This document shows, in pieces, positions 1-11,519 of a DNA stretch of 64,000 nucleotides. Made by a program: the position numbers and the translations under genes. Location of the stretch: contig JARKIF010000063.1 of assembly GCA_029378245.1 (NCBI GenBank), positions 62,001-126,000 of the forward strand, in the 5' to 3' direction. Each line of letters begins with the position of its first letter. Positions within the stretch are counted from its first letter, which is position 1. The notes beneath the pieces are model-generated. The model had not been told where the DNA came from. It worked only from the letters and a program-made list of their open reading frames with translations, and did not search any database. The DNA is from Roridomyces roridus. Lineage: Eukaryota; Basidiomycota; Agaricomycetes; Agaricales; Mycenaceae.

Positions 1-268
1 GAGGGAGGCTTGGTTCGTTGTTCCTGTTGTTCAATTGCGTGAGTTCAGTGAGAGGGAGGGGAGGAGCCTGGAGGGTACCGTTTGCGAAGAGACTGAACGA
101 TGGATGTTAGTTGAATGGGTTAGGATATGCGTGATACTTACTTGACCAGGAATGAAATCTCGTTGAACGCCGCAACGAGGCGTGTGGGAGTAAAATGAAA
201 CTGCCCTTCATCGTATTGACTTCTCAATGCCGAATAACCATAATGTTCTGCAATTGCGCTGAGAGGAT
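1..268 (-). pseudogene. Rearranged fragment of a heme-thiolate peroxygenase gene
   Basis: Positions 1-236 are nearly identical, exon and intron alike, to 19989-20225 of peroxygenase A (minus strand). They cover the start of exon 9, the 14-nt exon 8 and exon 7, which holds the Arg-x6-Glu acid-base pair. At 237 the match stops. The next ~32 bases match the reverse complement of about 20761-20792, intron 3 of the same gene, so the copy was joined in inverted orientation. The 5' half of the gene is missing here, and the 3' end would lie left of the window. The very high identity indicates a recent duplication followed by deletion and inversion. I infer a non-functional scrap. Confidence 0.8.
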
Positions 269-540
269 TTACATTAGAGGTCGCAAATTGTGAGAACTGT
301 ACTTGTACGCATGCTGATCGACAAGCCATTCAACACAAGCTCCCAAACTCGGGAAGATTCCACTACCACCAGGGCACGAGCAAGGAATCTGTGGCTGGAA
401 TTGATTCATCGTCGGGAGCTACTTAATACCCGATTAGCCGAGTCGTTGATGAATTGGCCGACATACCGTCATGCTTCAGGGCAGTTGCTACTTGGCCAGG
501 ATCGTATTTTAACCCTGCGGCCTCCACTTTATAAAATATA

Positions 541-2035
541 TCAGTCGAGCTGCAGCACCGAGGAAAGAAGACGAATCTGACCATTGTCCCAGAAAATTTC
601 GAACATCAGAGTTCCCTTAGTGTCCAAAGGATGTCCCTTCAACTCGTGCAACTTTCGCATCCCTTCATAGGCGGTGCCATCCCAATATTCACTCCGGCAT
701 TGCGTCTTCAACTCGACGGTAGGAAACCCGTGGGCTGCAGCGTCGTCTGCACTGAGACGTTCAACACCGGTTGGGTCCATCGACCAGACGTACGGGCATT
801 CAGGCCATGATACAGAGCCAGGGGCTGGGCGTAGGTGCGACACGGGACAGAGAAAGATATATCCCTCTCGGGCCGGCGACTCATTCGTAGAAGGTGAAGC
901 CACTTCGATCTTGAATGCGACCCCGTAGATGAACACTGCAACATCATGTCAGTCGGAATGTGACCAACAGAAGGGCGGGCCTCACCAAACTTTTCCAGGC
1001 CGGATGTGATTCCGAGTTTGTTGAACATAATGTTGGCCTGACACATCCAGGAACAGGAGCTGTCTCGACCAGTATGGTGAACCGACCATGTCATCGTTTG
1101 TCCGTACACATCCATGGAATTGAAACTTGGGTTGGTCAACAAGATGTTGCGTAGCGAAATTCGAGATTCGACTCACCGAGTCCAGCCATTGTCACATGGG
1201 TGAGGCGTTACATTCCAAGTGTCGAACAACCCCCAGCCAAGTTCAAGCTCGGCGGAAGGTAGCCTTGCAATTTCGGTATAGTCTTCCAGTTCGGTGCTCT
1301 GCGACCACCCGAATAAAAGTGCGCCCAGGCGAATATCTGCAACTTTATCTGCTTCAACGGCAAAATTCCGGTATCGTGCGAAATTGCGAAAGCAAATATA
1401 GTGAAACTGGTCCAAGGATAAGAACTCCGTGGCTCGTGTTTCCCAAGTTGGACCATTCCAGTCAATGCATGCAGTCGCGTTGGATATCCGACTTGAGAAC
1501 ATCCAAACGGGGGGGATAATCATTTTTCGGGATTCGAATTCAAGGCAGAGGCGGCCTGTTGAGCCACGGATCCACAGGGCCAGGTTCTACCGACGCGTCA
1601 AAAAAAAACAGCAGAAGGGTACCTCGAGGCTCTAGACATACCGGGGTACTTTGCGGGCGGAACTCATGAAGATCCTGGGTGTTTTTCGAGCTGGTGAGAA
1701 ATAGGGCATGCCCGATAAAGCATTCGCCTTACCGTGAAATCGGCTATCTACACAGCTCAACTTGCGGGTCCAATGCAGTAAAACGATGGACATACCCAGC
1801 ACACGTACAGATACGCCTGCAGAATGAAGGAGGGGCGGTGGAGAGCGAGATATTCAGTGTGTGGTACCAGGTCTATATCCAAGTTGAGAGACTGCGGAAC
1901 GTGGAATGATGTAGGTACGAGGTTGCAGCAAGACTTTGGTGAGGCAGTCAAACCAGGAGGGATCGAGAGCGCAGTCAAGTGACGGGCTGCCTGCGTGGGT
2001 GGAGTGGGAATGATTGTGGAGATGCGAGCCATTCA
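541..2035 (-). pseudogene. Decayed gene of unknown function
   Basis: Several minus-strand stretches read as one protein in changing frames. An N-terminal part (about 2035-1850) leads to a hydrophobic, probably membrane-spanning segment rich in Leu/Tyr/Trp (about 1850-1760). Long open stretches follow at 1523-1173, about 1142-960 and 936-541, the last two apparently joined by short introns. The third part is rich in Trp, Cys and aromatic residues. The reading frame changes near 1860 and again around 1550-1700, where there is a long A/T run and an in-frame stop, so I read it as degraded. It resembles uncharacterised multi-exon proteins of agaricomycetes, but I recognise no domain. Exact ends are uncertain. 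Confidence 0.4.
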
Positions 2036-2291
2036 ACTGGAAAGCGTCAACTCATGGCACTCCAAGCTCCACACCCGACGAGCACCCCGACGTTCCCAAT
2101 GGAGGGATATGGGGACTCACTGAAAAAGGCAGCGCAAAGCCCTCGATTTCTCAACAACACAGTGTGAATATGTGAATGTCTAGCCCCCTTTATAAAAGAC
2201 AATGAGCGCTCCCATGCCTCAAAGGTTCATGAACTCACTCACCAAAAGAAACCCAAAAGAAAAACGGAAAGACCCCAAACCGCCCTGCGTT

Positions 2292-2950
2292 CTACCGCCC
2301 CTCGAAGATATCAGGCAAGTACCTCATATCGAGGACCATAACCCCAGCCTTGTCCAGTTCCTCCTCCACAGCCGCGCTGATCTTGGCCGCCGGTGTGAAT
2401 CGCCCTCCGCCAATCTCAAGATGATCATAAGTCCCATGGGCACCACGTATCAATATCACCGTGTTTCCGCGCTCCAGCGCACCCCTACACGCTGGTCGAC
2501 GCACAATCAGCCTCGTCGCACAGCAGCCGGGGAACCGATAAAGGGAGGGAAGGAAAGAAAGAGTGGCAACGCACTGTGTTTGACGCTATAGTCCGACAGC
2601 AGGCCCACGACGACGATCTCCTCATCGGGCGAGATGAGCTGGCCAAGCTCGGTCCCCGTGAACGCGTTGCTCTTCTCCTTATCCATAACGACCTCACCCG
2701 AAAGTGGCGGGTGCACGAGCTCCCGCGTTGGTGTGCCCTCGGCGTCTGCGTCGACTGGGTCCCCGGTGTTACGGACGTGGATAATACGTATCGACTCGGA
2801 TGGTGCTTGTCGCGCGCTGGTGAGGACTAGGTCGATGTTGGCTGTGACGGTGGCGGCAGACGGGATGCCTATAGGAGGGGCTGCGACGAAGCCAGCTTGG
2901 TAGCCCAGGACGAGGAGGGTCCGGGGCATGATGGGCGGGAGCACGCGCAA
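2292..2950 (-). CDS. Isochorismatase-like cysteine hydrolase family protein, copy 1
   Basis: Two exons, 2950-2575 and 2491-2292, give 191 aa. The intron splits a Thr codon. The fold markers of the isochorismatase family are present: an N-terminal LLVLGYQAGF strand in place of the usual LLVIDMQ, the IIHVRNTGD segment, the lysine of the triad in VMDKEKSNAF, and the VVVGLLSDYSV turn followed by TCRGALERGN. At the position where active members carry the nucleophile (C-V after S-D/E-x) this protein has Ser, so ordinary cysteine hydrolase chemistry is doubtful. The usual Asp of the first strand also appears replaced. A second Met at 2929 could be the real start. It lies head-to-tail, about 310 bp downstream of a paralogue with the intron at the same codon. 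Confidence 0.8.
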
Positions 2951-3262
2951 TCCAATCCGATCCGATCTTCTTTAGTCACACTTCTGAGGGTCACCGATCT
3001 GATGCGCATGCCGTGAGTGTTTGAAAATTGTGTTGTTCTCTTGTTGGTTCAAAAGTGAAGAAATGGTACCCCGTGGTACCATATTTCTGCACTGTGGACA
3101 AGAATCAAGTTCGATTCATCATACAGCGTCAACGCTTCGATTCACGGCCAACTTCCGGGTCATTACAGCACGATTCACCTAAAAATAAGCAACATTTAGG
3201 TTTCATTCTTCCACTAAATTGATTCAGTGATAGTCAATTCAATCATAGATCACACGATACAC

Positions 3263-3906
3263 CTAACGGTCATCGAAAATCGCCTCCAAGTCCTTCATCT
3301 CAAGTAAGCTGACACCCGCTTCCTCGAGCTCGCCCTCAATCTCGGCCACGATTCGCGCAGCGGGCGTGACTCCACCTCCATACAGCACCTCGAGGCGGTC
3401 GTACGTCCCATGCGCCCCGCGGATCATGAGCACCGAATTCCCGCGTCCCAGGGCCGCACTACACGCTATAGGCAAAGAGCACTTGATAAGAACAGGGATG
3501 GTCAGTAGAAATCAAACTCACTTGCTCGTACCGAAAAGTCCGACTGCAACCCAACGATCACAATCTCCGCATCCGTTGCGATCAACTCTCCCAGCTTCGT
3601 TCCCGCAAACGCATTATTCTTGCGCTTATCAACGACGAATTCGTTCGGCGGGGGTGCACCCAAGGCCAGTTCCCATCCCGGAGATCGAGGCTCGTCGAGC
3701 TCGCCAAAGTCGCCCGTGTTACGGACATGGATTATACGAGGGGGTTGGGCTGCTGCACGGGCTTTTGCGAGGATCCGTGCCAGAGTGCGACGGAGGGAGG
3801 AGGCAGAAGGCACGCCCGTGGGTGGGTCAGAGAGCACCCCTGCTTGGGCGTCGAGGCAGAGGAGGATACGACGGGTTTCAGAGTCAGAATCCGGGTGCAC
3901 GTTCAT
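3263..3906 (-). CDS. Isochorismatase-like cysteine hydrolase family protein, copy 2
   Basis: Exons 3906-3522 and 3465-3263 encode 195 aa. The intron (GTGAGT..ATAG) interrupts the same Thr codon, in the same phase, as in copy 1, which proves a tandem duplication. Visible motifs: RRILLCLDAQAG with the first-strand Asp, IIHVRNTGDF, VVDKRKNNAF with the catalytic Lys, and IVGLQSDFSV followed by TCSAALGRGN. The residue matching the family nucleophile is Ser (SDFSV) instead of Cys; the nearest Cys is five residues further on. Family members hydrolyse isochorismate, nicotinamide or related amides. With Cys replaced, the substrate and even catalysis are open. Confidence 0.82.
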
Positions 3907-5185
3907 AAGGAGGAAGCGAGAGCGGAAGACCGCACGGGCGGCGAGATAGATGGGCCGCTGTCAGTCTGAGTCCGGTTTTATACTTAAACGAGAGCTTGCA
4001 ACGTGCCCTTCGGCATCAGCTTCCCGATTTGACTGCCGGAATATATGTGCCTCCTCGCTGTGTCATTTTCCCCCGTGAAAGTGGAACCCATTATTCTACA
4101 CTGTGAATTCAACTACGCAGACGGCTCCCTGGGGTACGTTTGACGAGCATTTAGCTTTCGGGGTATACTTCGAGGGGTTGATATAACTATCCAACAGATG
4201 ATGATGAGATGGGTGGCGCGCGTCAATCCCAGTCCCAGGGTCTCGGCAATCGGCAGCTGATACACTATCCGGTATTCGAAGAAGGTCATTCCTGTACTTT
4301 TAAAGGCGGTTCTTCTTTGCTTTTACGGCAGCGGATAATCTCAACCGTCCTTGGATGTCGCGGGTGATTCCTGCGATTCTTGCTCATGCAGCTTCCAGTT
4401 AGCGCTACCGCGAGGTTCGAGCTCATTTCATTTCCGGGGCGTCGCTCCTGGGTATACGTACGTCCCGCGAAGACAGGGTAGACGATCGAGGCAAATGAAG
4501 CTGCGTCATAGAATGTTGTTTGGTAGATTGAGGTTGATCGTTGAATTTGAGTCTATCGAGTACTGTTTCTACCCAGCTCCAAGCAAATCATATGTGTGAG
4601 AGTGCGCCGGAGACTTGACTGTGCTGCTCAGTACATACGCCGGAGCTGATCGTCAATTCAACTCGGAAATTGGCTAGTCGGACTCCGGGCTCTTTCGGCA
4701 TGTCGAATTGGGTGCTGTTGTGGGATGCCGACCGCCACATCAGATCAACCATCATCCCGTGGAGTGTTGGCTTGATGCCGACCGCTTCCGTTATCGAACA
4801 GCTCCACAAGACCGTAAAGCCGAGTCTCTTGCCGGCAATCAGCACATCCATCATCCCAGGCACGGCCACTTACGTCTTTCTTTTTCGACTTCCTTCTCGA
4901 CCGTCACCCTTCGGACTATCTCTTTGGGAAATCCTGCGCAGGGCAAGGCAGGTGAGCTCAAACTTATCCTGGTTCTCGTGCTGCAAGCGATCCCAATCCC
5001 TGCGAATCCCGCGACTACGCGCAGCGCTGCCAAGCTGCAGTATCGCTTTCACATTATTCACACCTCTCGAGGAGCCCATTGGATCCTATCTCGGCACTGT
5101 ATCTCGATATCCCGATCGCACCCACCCGTCACTGCCTGGTATTCCATTCCCAATCGCCCAGCGTTTCTTATCTCTGACTGAATGG
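3907..5185. other. Intergenic region
   Basis: No gene is supported. An open frame runs through 4670-5185 into the next gene, but its codons look non-coding and I place that gene's start at 5186. Confidence 0.5.
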
Positions 5186-6588
5186 ATGTCAGGGATGACG
5201 AGTTTGGATCCCCGACTACCCAAGCGCAGGGCGGATGTCGTGGAACACAAAGATGAATCACCTGCGCAGAAAACTCGCCTTGAACCGTCACTGCGAACAG
5301 CGCAGAGTATATGCTCTGACACAACTCATTTCGTTCCCCTCGTCGCAAGTATGCCACTTGCGTTGTGTGTACCGTCACAGATCACCACAGAGAAACTACC
5401 ATCTCCACCACCACAGCACCCCTCCGTGATCGACCTCACGAACTCGCCTGATACCTCGCCTGTGGCACTACCAGACGCGTCATCTCATCTCCATTCCCCC
5501 AGAGCATCTTCTTCCAGCGACACGCCCCCATCTCCTGGTACTATCTCCGACTGGCCAGCCTTCATAGCCAACCACATCAAAACTCTCCAATCCAACAACA
5601 GGTCCCTCGAAATGGCCGGTGTACGACTCACACAAGAGCGTAACGCGCTCGCTGTCGAGAAGGACCGCATCGAGCGGGAGTATCATGCTTTGCACTCCAG
5701 ATTCGAATACGAGGTGACTGCGCTGCTTGATCATAATCTGAGGCAGCAGGCTGCGGCGTTGGGGGCGGAGATTCGTGGGCTGAGGAAGGAGAATGATGTT
5801 TTGAGAGCGAGGAATGCTTGGTATGTCGCCCAGCGCGAGGGGTCGTCGACGGACGGGACTCGGGGTGTACGGGAAGTAGAACTCGAGACGAGGAATACGG
5901 AGCTCGAGGCGGACAAGAGAGAGTTGGAGAGAAAGCTTGGGCTCAGCCTGGCGGAGGGACATCAGCTGCAACTGCAGTTGACGGGGATGTCGACGGTGGA
6001 ATCACTCCCTCGTGTGAATCCGGCATCGTTCGTCCCAGTTTCTGGTCAGCATCAAGTCGCTGAGCGTGCTCTCGACTCTGGCTCTGTGTACACTCGGTCG
6101 ACATCCCCGAGGATCATCGAGGCCGCCAAACGTGAGTTGTCCCGCCTCCTTCGTGGACTACTTATGCTGAACGAATCTTTGTTAATAAGCCCCCGAGGCG
6201 ATTATGGTGGACTCATCGTCAATAAATTCAGGCAAGGACAATATTTCTGACGCCCTCTGAGCATCTGCTACAATTCTGCTAGTTTCCTTTGACCGTCCAC
6301 GACTACGAAAAAGTCATATCGACATCCTGTGGACATCCTCCGGCGAGCTCTCGACGCTTTTCTGTATGCCCTGTAATACCATTGGGTACGAGCTCGAATT
6401 CTTCCCTTCGTTTCATATCTAACATTCCTTCCAGTGTCACGTACAAAGTGCCTCTGGAAACCAAACCAGCGGACTTGCTCGAGCACTCGGAAACGGCACA
6501 TCGGGATATGTGCGAGGTAATTGCGGAACAAACGCAGGGGATGAGTGACAAGCAAGTGCGGAATTGGTTTGAACGTATCGAGGAGTAG
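5186..6588 (+). CDS. Coiled-coil protein with C-terminal zinc-finger-like motif, function unknown
   Basis: Proposed exons 5186-6131, 6283-6385 and 6435-6588 give 400 aa. The N-terminal third is Ser/Pro-rich and probably disordered, with a basic PKRRAD patch near the start. The middle (about residues 130-290) is a heptad-rich coiled coil with many Glu, Lys and Leu. The C-terminal exons bring a CMPC pair followed by LLEHSETAHRDMC, a spacing like a Cys2-His2 finger, and a short acidic end. Met at 5195 is an alternative start. The second intron (GTACGA..TTCCAG) is convincing. The first, 151 nt, may hide a small exon, since other splice sites exist inside it. I recognise no named family; a structural or chromatin-linked role would be a guess. 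Confidence 0.6.
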
Positions 6589-6661
6589 ACGAAGTTCTGG
6601 TTTGTGGTTCACTCATTTTGGGGAGCAACCTTGGAAACGAATTGGCGATCGGTTGTTTCTA

Positions 6662-7493
6662 TGAAGGCCCTTGGTGGACAAAAGGTGTTTTCTTGTTGCC
6701 ACCACCATCATTTCCGTGACATCTACGAAGATCTTGCAAGATTTGGCAAGATTTTCCAGTTTGTTCAAGATCTTGGAAGACATTGGATGATTGTCAATTT
6801 GCCCTGGTACTATTTGACCATCATCTTGCAAGATCTTGGGAATTTTTCTCCCCACAAGACCTTGAAAGTTTGTGCAAGTACCACTGATTCATTTTGAGGC
6901 CACGGATTTGCAGCGAATGTTCAAAGATTTTGAAAGATTGAAAGTCAAAATATGGCTCATTAAGTCTAATAGGGATGCAAGATCTCACCAGGGTTGGTGG
7001 TGCCGTGGTTGCCGAGTTCAAGTTGCTACTGTGATCAATCATTTTATGTTGAAAGGTGCAACAGAGTGATCTATGCGTTTCCTGGCGGTTCGGCTGCCAA
7101 CGGATCAGCAACCCAAGTGGGTGGCAATCAAAAAATCAGTGATTGCCATGTGGGAGCCATGTGGGATTTGCTCCGAGACTTGCTGTCTTTAACCTTCCAA
7201 GATCTTGTGACACTCCACAGAATTTGTGATTCCAGTATCAATTTTTTATCTGTTTCCATTTGTTGTCCGACTCACAAGATCTTTCATCCTTGCAGTGCAG
7301 AAAATATCACCTGAACCCTGCTTAAAATATGACATCATGCAAAAACTAGCAAGATATCAATGGATGTTGCAAGAACTTGATTCAACTTTCAAAATGAGCC
7401 AAATCTTGCAAGATCTTGAGATTTTTGTTGAGATTTGAAGAAAGAACCACACATCCCTGCACAATTCCAGGTTTTGTCCACCAAGGACCCTCA
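6662..7493. mobile_element. Non-autonomous inverted-repeat element, ~0.83 kb
   Basis: Both ends carry an imperfect 22-bp inverted repeat (6662-6683 and 7472-7493) sharing CCTTGGTGGACAAAA. The inside is AT-rich and scattered with CAAGATCTTGCAAGAT-like words, a palindrome that recurs more than ten times. The flanks share only TGTTTC, so the target duplication is doubtful. No transposase is encoded. Confidence 0.55.
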
Positions 7494-7808
7494 AATGTTT
7501 CAGAGCACACACGATCGAAATCATGAATTGATTCCAAAGATGGCATCGCAGAGAACTCCTGGGACGCCCCTATGAACCCCTCATCCTGGCGAGACTCGAA
7601 GCCCGCCGGAATCCCTGCAGTTTGCGAAGGCCATGAAGGACGTGGACGTTGTGTGTGCGCATTGAACATTCCGGTTGGCGTGAGCTACAAGGTGCGTCCC
7701 TGTTGCCTTGACATCGTCGATCATGCCGAAACGAGATAAAATTCCTCTTGTGTCGTTGCTGCTTCATTTCATTTCTCCTTCCCCTTCCCCTTCCCCTTCC
7801 CTCACTTC

Positions 7809-8717
7809 ATGCCTTCCGCCTCCAGCGAGTCTCCCAACGGCTTATCGCCTGCTGAACGTAGCCGCCTGGTGCGCTCTACGTGGAAACTCCAGGCACTCCT
7901 CGGCGAGACTCCTCAAGTTATCCAGTCTGCGGTGTTGGGGGCGACACATCCGCCCTGGGAGGCAGAGCCTTCCTCTACACCACATTCTTCTACCGCCCGT
8001 GCGCGCACCACAGCCCGGCCGCTCCCCTCTTCCCTCGTCCTCGCAGACTCTACCACAGATCCGCGTCCCCGGCTCGAACTGCACAAATATGCTCTCTCGC
8101 TTCCCTCCCCTCCTCCGACACCGCTCTCCCCGACGAGCAGCATCGCACTCAACACCCCACCCAGCTCGCTCTCCCGCAGTCTCTCAGCAAAGGACATGCG
8201 TCGACACCACGTCGCCAAGCTCGCGCGCACGCTCGGCGAGAACGTCGCTCCTGCTCTCGTGGCAGAGGACCCTGCGTCCGTGCCGGTCGACATCAGCTCT
8301 GGCATCGGGAACGTGCTGGGGCGACCCAGTGCCACTGGACGCCGTCGGCCATCCTGCCGGCGTCCGGGACTCTCGTCCTGCATGTCGTCCTCGGCGGTGC
8401 CCACAGGGGCTGCGGCGGCGCTTGTGAGACAGGATGATGGGGGAAGTGATGCGGTTCCCATCCTAGTCCCGCTCAAGGTTACCCCTCCGTCCCCTCCTAT
8501 GAGCCGTGTCGTGCTGCCGTTGCCTGCCTCTGAGTCTCCCGCACCTTCTTCGTCCCGTGCTGTCGAGGAGAAGAGTGACACTTTGACACCAACTGACGAG
8601 AAGGAACCTCGCGCCAAGAAGAGCGGTAGCCGGCGTCGCAAGGAGCGAGATTGGAGTGGAGAGTGGAATGTTGAGATGAGGGATGTGGCGAAGCAGTTGC
8701 GGGCTTTGAAGGGTTGA
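7809..8717 (+). CDS. Intronless conserved basidiomycete protein, function unknown
   Basis: A single open frame of 302 aa starts at an ATG right after a pyrimidine tract (7770-7805), a usual fungal promoter element. The protein is Ser/Pro-rich and low in structure, with two stretches that look conserved: a basic helix around residues 130-148 (MRRHHVAKLARTLGENVAP) and the C-terminus (residues 275-302), which is Lys/Arg-rich and then runs EWNVEMRDVAKQLRALKG. Nothing suggests a signal peptide or membrane segment. The HVAKLARTLGENV block resembles uncharacterised basidiomycete proteins I have seen, but I cannot assign a function. The basic C-terminal segment would fit nuclear location. Confidence 0.75.
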   Translation: MPSASSESPNGLSPAERSRLVRSTWKLQALLGETPQVIQSAVLGATHPPWEAEPSSTPHSSTARARTTARPLPSSLVLADSTTDPRPRLELHKYALSLPSPPPTPLSPTSSIALNTPPSSLSRSLSAKDMRRHHVAKLARTLGENVAPALVAEDPASVPVDISSGIGNVLGRPSATGRRRPSCRRPGLSSCMSSSAVPTGAAAALVRQDDGGSDAVPILVPLKVTPPSPPMSRVVLPLPASESPAPSSSRAVEEKSDTLTPTDEKEPRAKKSGSRRRKERDWSGEWNVEMRDVAKQLRALKG

Positions 8718-8894
8718 AGGTTGGTTGAGGCGGTTGGTTGAGTGTCTGAATGTACGTTTCTCTGGACTATAATGATTCTTACTATAATTTCCTCTTAACT
8801 ACATTACTTACCGTGTAATTTGCCCTTTGTATTGTACTATTCAGCTCTGAGGAATGTACCGTTGTTGCGTGTACATGTATCTCGTCGGAAGACA

Positions 8895-9669
8895 TTAAAA
8901 GCTTAAGGAGAACCTTTCCGCATTCGCCAACTTGGTCACACGAGGTCCGCGCACCATCCTCTCACTGGCCCCAGTAATTTTCGAAGAGCGAATGACAAAC
9001 TGCGCGTCGCGAACGGGAATGTCTGGTGCCCATGTGTACTCCGGCTTAGCTCGTTGCGAAAGATAGCAACGCACCTGGAAGCTGCCTCGATTATACACAT
9101 CATCCGCCCGAGGTCCATGCCACTAGTCAAAACACATTCAAAAAGAGGGTTTGTATTCGCCGTACCTGTCATTCGTTCGCAACCTGTCCATCGAGCCACA
9201 TACGCTGTGCCACCCTCGTCGAGGAGCGAGGGACGTCAACATCAGCTCCAACAGGTTGCATGCCTCGCAAGTCGGCGACGTCTGCGTCAGACTCGACCTC
9301 GTGAGCAGCGATTGTCGAAAGCGAGGAGACTCGGATGGCACTGGGTGTCCAGAGTCTTGCCAGAGTCCGTTGAGAGTACGACGCGACAGTAATCCAGAGA
9401 GCGAGGTAGGGCGGTGTGGCGAGGGGTGTGGGTGTGAATTTGTTGTCGGAGCAGCAAGCCGCTACATCGATTCCAACGATGCAGCTCGAGCGGCTCGAGA
9501 TAGGTGTGTCGCCGTCAGTGTAGTCCATTACCGCTCGTTTGGAATTAAAAGTTGTTCCAACTTGGGCTCGACCTGACTTGAGGAGCTCGTATTGATGCTG
9601 CAGTAATGGTGCGAAGTTCGAGTCCGCCTGCTCGAGCCAGCTCAAGCAGCCTTCTTCATGCTTGCTCAT
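8895..9669 (-). CDS. Possible hypothetical gene (weak)
   Basis: A 166-aa open frame from the ATG at 9669 and a second open stretch ending at 8895 could be joined by a short intron around 9150-9090. The protein has no recognised domain. A hAT-type element begins 20 bp upstream of the ATG and its target duplication separates this frame from its former upstream sequence (11512 onward). If it is a gene, the insertion has replaced its promoter. Confidence 0.3.
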
Positions 9670-9688
9670 CTGTCTCCGGCGTCGTTGA

Positions 9689-11511
9689 TAGGGTGCTGTA
9701 AAAATGCCTGTTTATAAACCAGTTTATAAACCGGTGTTTATTAGTCCTGTAGTAAACACGCGACGCCAAAGGGCATCGCCCATCTTATGTCAGCACGTCA
9801 CGTGTGATGTCCGTGATTCCCTTTCACCCCGCCGTCTGGCGTCGTTTCGCGCTTCATTCACGCGTTCCGATGTCAAAGTTGACCAAGAAACCATCCTTGA
9901 ACATCCTCGGCATAATACAGAATATTTACGCACGCGGTACAATTAATTGTGTACTTTCTTACGGTCACTTACGTGTTTCGAGGCTCGAGCAACCGTCCGA
10001 TGTCGCTGAAGCCTGACAAGCCAGACTGCAGACTCTTCACTTGTTCTATGCCACTCAGGTTGAATAAATACTTAGCATGATGAGGTATGAGAAGACTTGG
10101 GATCATTCCGATGCGGAGACGATGCTATCTACGGCGTCAATGTACCCACTATTCGCTCCCGCCACCTACATCCTTCGAGACTCCCAACTCCGCTCCCACC
10201 TCACTAACTCCCACGTTTAATTGCATTGACGAGCCTGAGCGAGTGGTGACTGTACACTATGTCACTCATGAGGCACCCTCACGAGCCACCCAACGGCAGG
10301 TAGGCAGGCTCTGCCTGCACAAAAGCAATCCCTCCCATTCCGAGGCAACAGGAGGGGGCGAGGCGAGGGCGTGGTGCGCCGGTGCCAACGTGGATCCTGC
10401 GGGACAGGCTCCGTTGCATATGGAGCCGTCTTTGGCCGTGGACCGGGATGATTGAGCCCACATAACGGCGAGGATGGCGGTCGTGGAGGAGTAGTCGGCG
10501 AAAAAGAGGGCGGAATGCGAGGACGGAATGCGAGAGAGGCTCTTGAGTCCGCTGTATCGGTGGCTGCATGAGGAAGGTGCTCGCGGAAAGTATAGGGTTA
10601 GAGTATGGCGGTGCGCAGATGAGGGGAGATGAGGGGCCTCCTAGGAGTGGGGCACGTTCGTCGAGGTGGGCCTGAATTGAATTCGAGGGCAAGAATCGGT
10701 CCTGCGCGACAGATATGTACATGCAGAATGAGGCAGAGTGCTAGCGACGCACCTAGGTTCCCAGAATGCCCCAAACCGGCCGCAACCGACGTCACAGGAC
10801 CACAGAGTCGTCGAACCGTCCATACGAGGTCCCTTCCTGCCGAAAGGGAGCGCGCAAGGTGTCTGATTGTGTCCACTTTGGAGGCTGCGATTCCTGGTGA
10901 AATTGCGGTGCCGAGACCGGATTTTTTGCGCGAATCATATTCGTAGACGTGAGGAGAGGAGAGTGGAAGCGTTCTGAGGTGGATCCCGGGCGTGAAGCGG
11001 GTACATTGAGGCGGGAAGGAGATGAGGAGGAGACAGCATGGAAATCATGTGACGTGCTGACATAAGATGGGCGATGCCCTTTGGCGTCGCGTGTTTACTA
11101 CCAGACTGTATACTACAAACTACATGCTTGCATCGTCAGTTTGTAATATATACAGTCTGGTCCCGAGACTAGGTGTTTATAAACCCGGTTTATAAAGGTT
11201 TGGGCTGAACGGTCGGTTTATAAACAGCCTGAGGTCATCACGATCCCATCAAAGGTCGCTGATCGCCGTCTGATTTGTGTTCTAGCGGCCCAACAAAGAC
11301 TTGAAGTGCAATTTTGGGGGTTTTGGACGTCCGAGAAGCACCAGAAAAGGTTCAGAGGTGTGCCGGAGCTCTGCCAGAGTCCGAATTCTGATCCAGAGCT
11401 CAGATTTCATCCTTTGCACACCAGTTTATTTACCGGTTTATAAACGCCTGGTTTATAAACCGGGTTAATTAACCGGTAAATAAGGGTCTGGGACTAATTT
11501 GCAGCACCCTA
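9689..11511. mobile_element. hAT-type non-autonomous element, 1823 bp
   Basis: The ends are TAGGGTGCTG and CAGCACCCTA, flanked by a perfect 8-bp duplication GTCGTTGA (9681-9688 and 11512-11519), the hallmark of hAT transposition. The subterminal regions hold many copies of the palindromic word GGTTTATAAACC and variants (9703-9745, 11170-11225, 11425-11490). A second, inner inverted repeat of ~55 bp pairs 9759-9813 with 11040-11096. A ~60-bp near-palindrome at 11101-11162 (arms CCAGACTGTATA) sits beside it and looks like a later insertion. No transposase frame is seen inside. Confidence 0.92.
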
Positions 11512-11519
11512 GTCGTTGA

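Noticed and set aside
4670..5185. Open frame upstream of the coiled-coil gene that would extend it to 526 aa
   Set aside because: Composition and lack of any family-like stretch suggest non-coding sequence; starts at 5186 or 5195 fit better.
7913..8641. 242-aa minus-strand frame opposite the 302-aa gene
   Set aside because: Shadow of the GC-rich coding strand; the plus frame has the promoter-like pyrimidine tract and conserved-looking blocks.
10279..10722. 147-aa minus-strand open frame inside the 1.8 kb hAT-type element, considered as a transposase remnant
   Set aside because: No hAT dimerisation or catalytic motifs can be seen; probably a chance frame.
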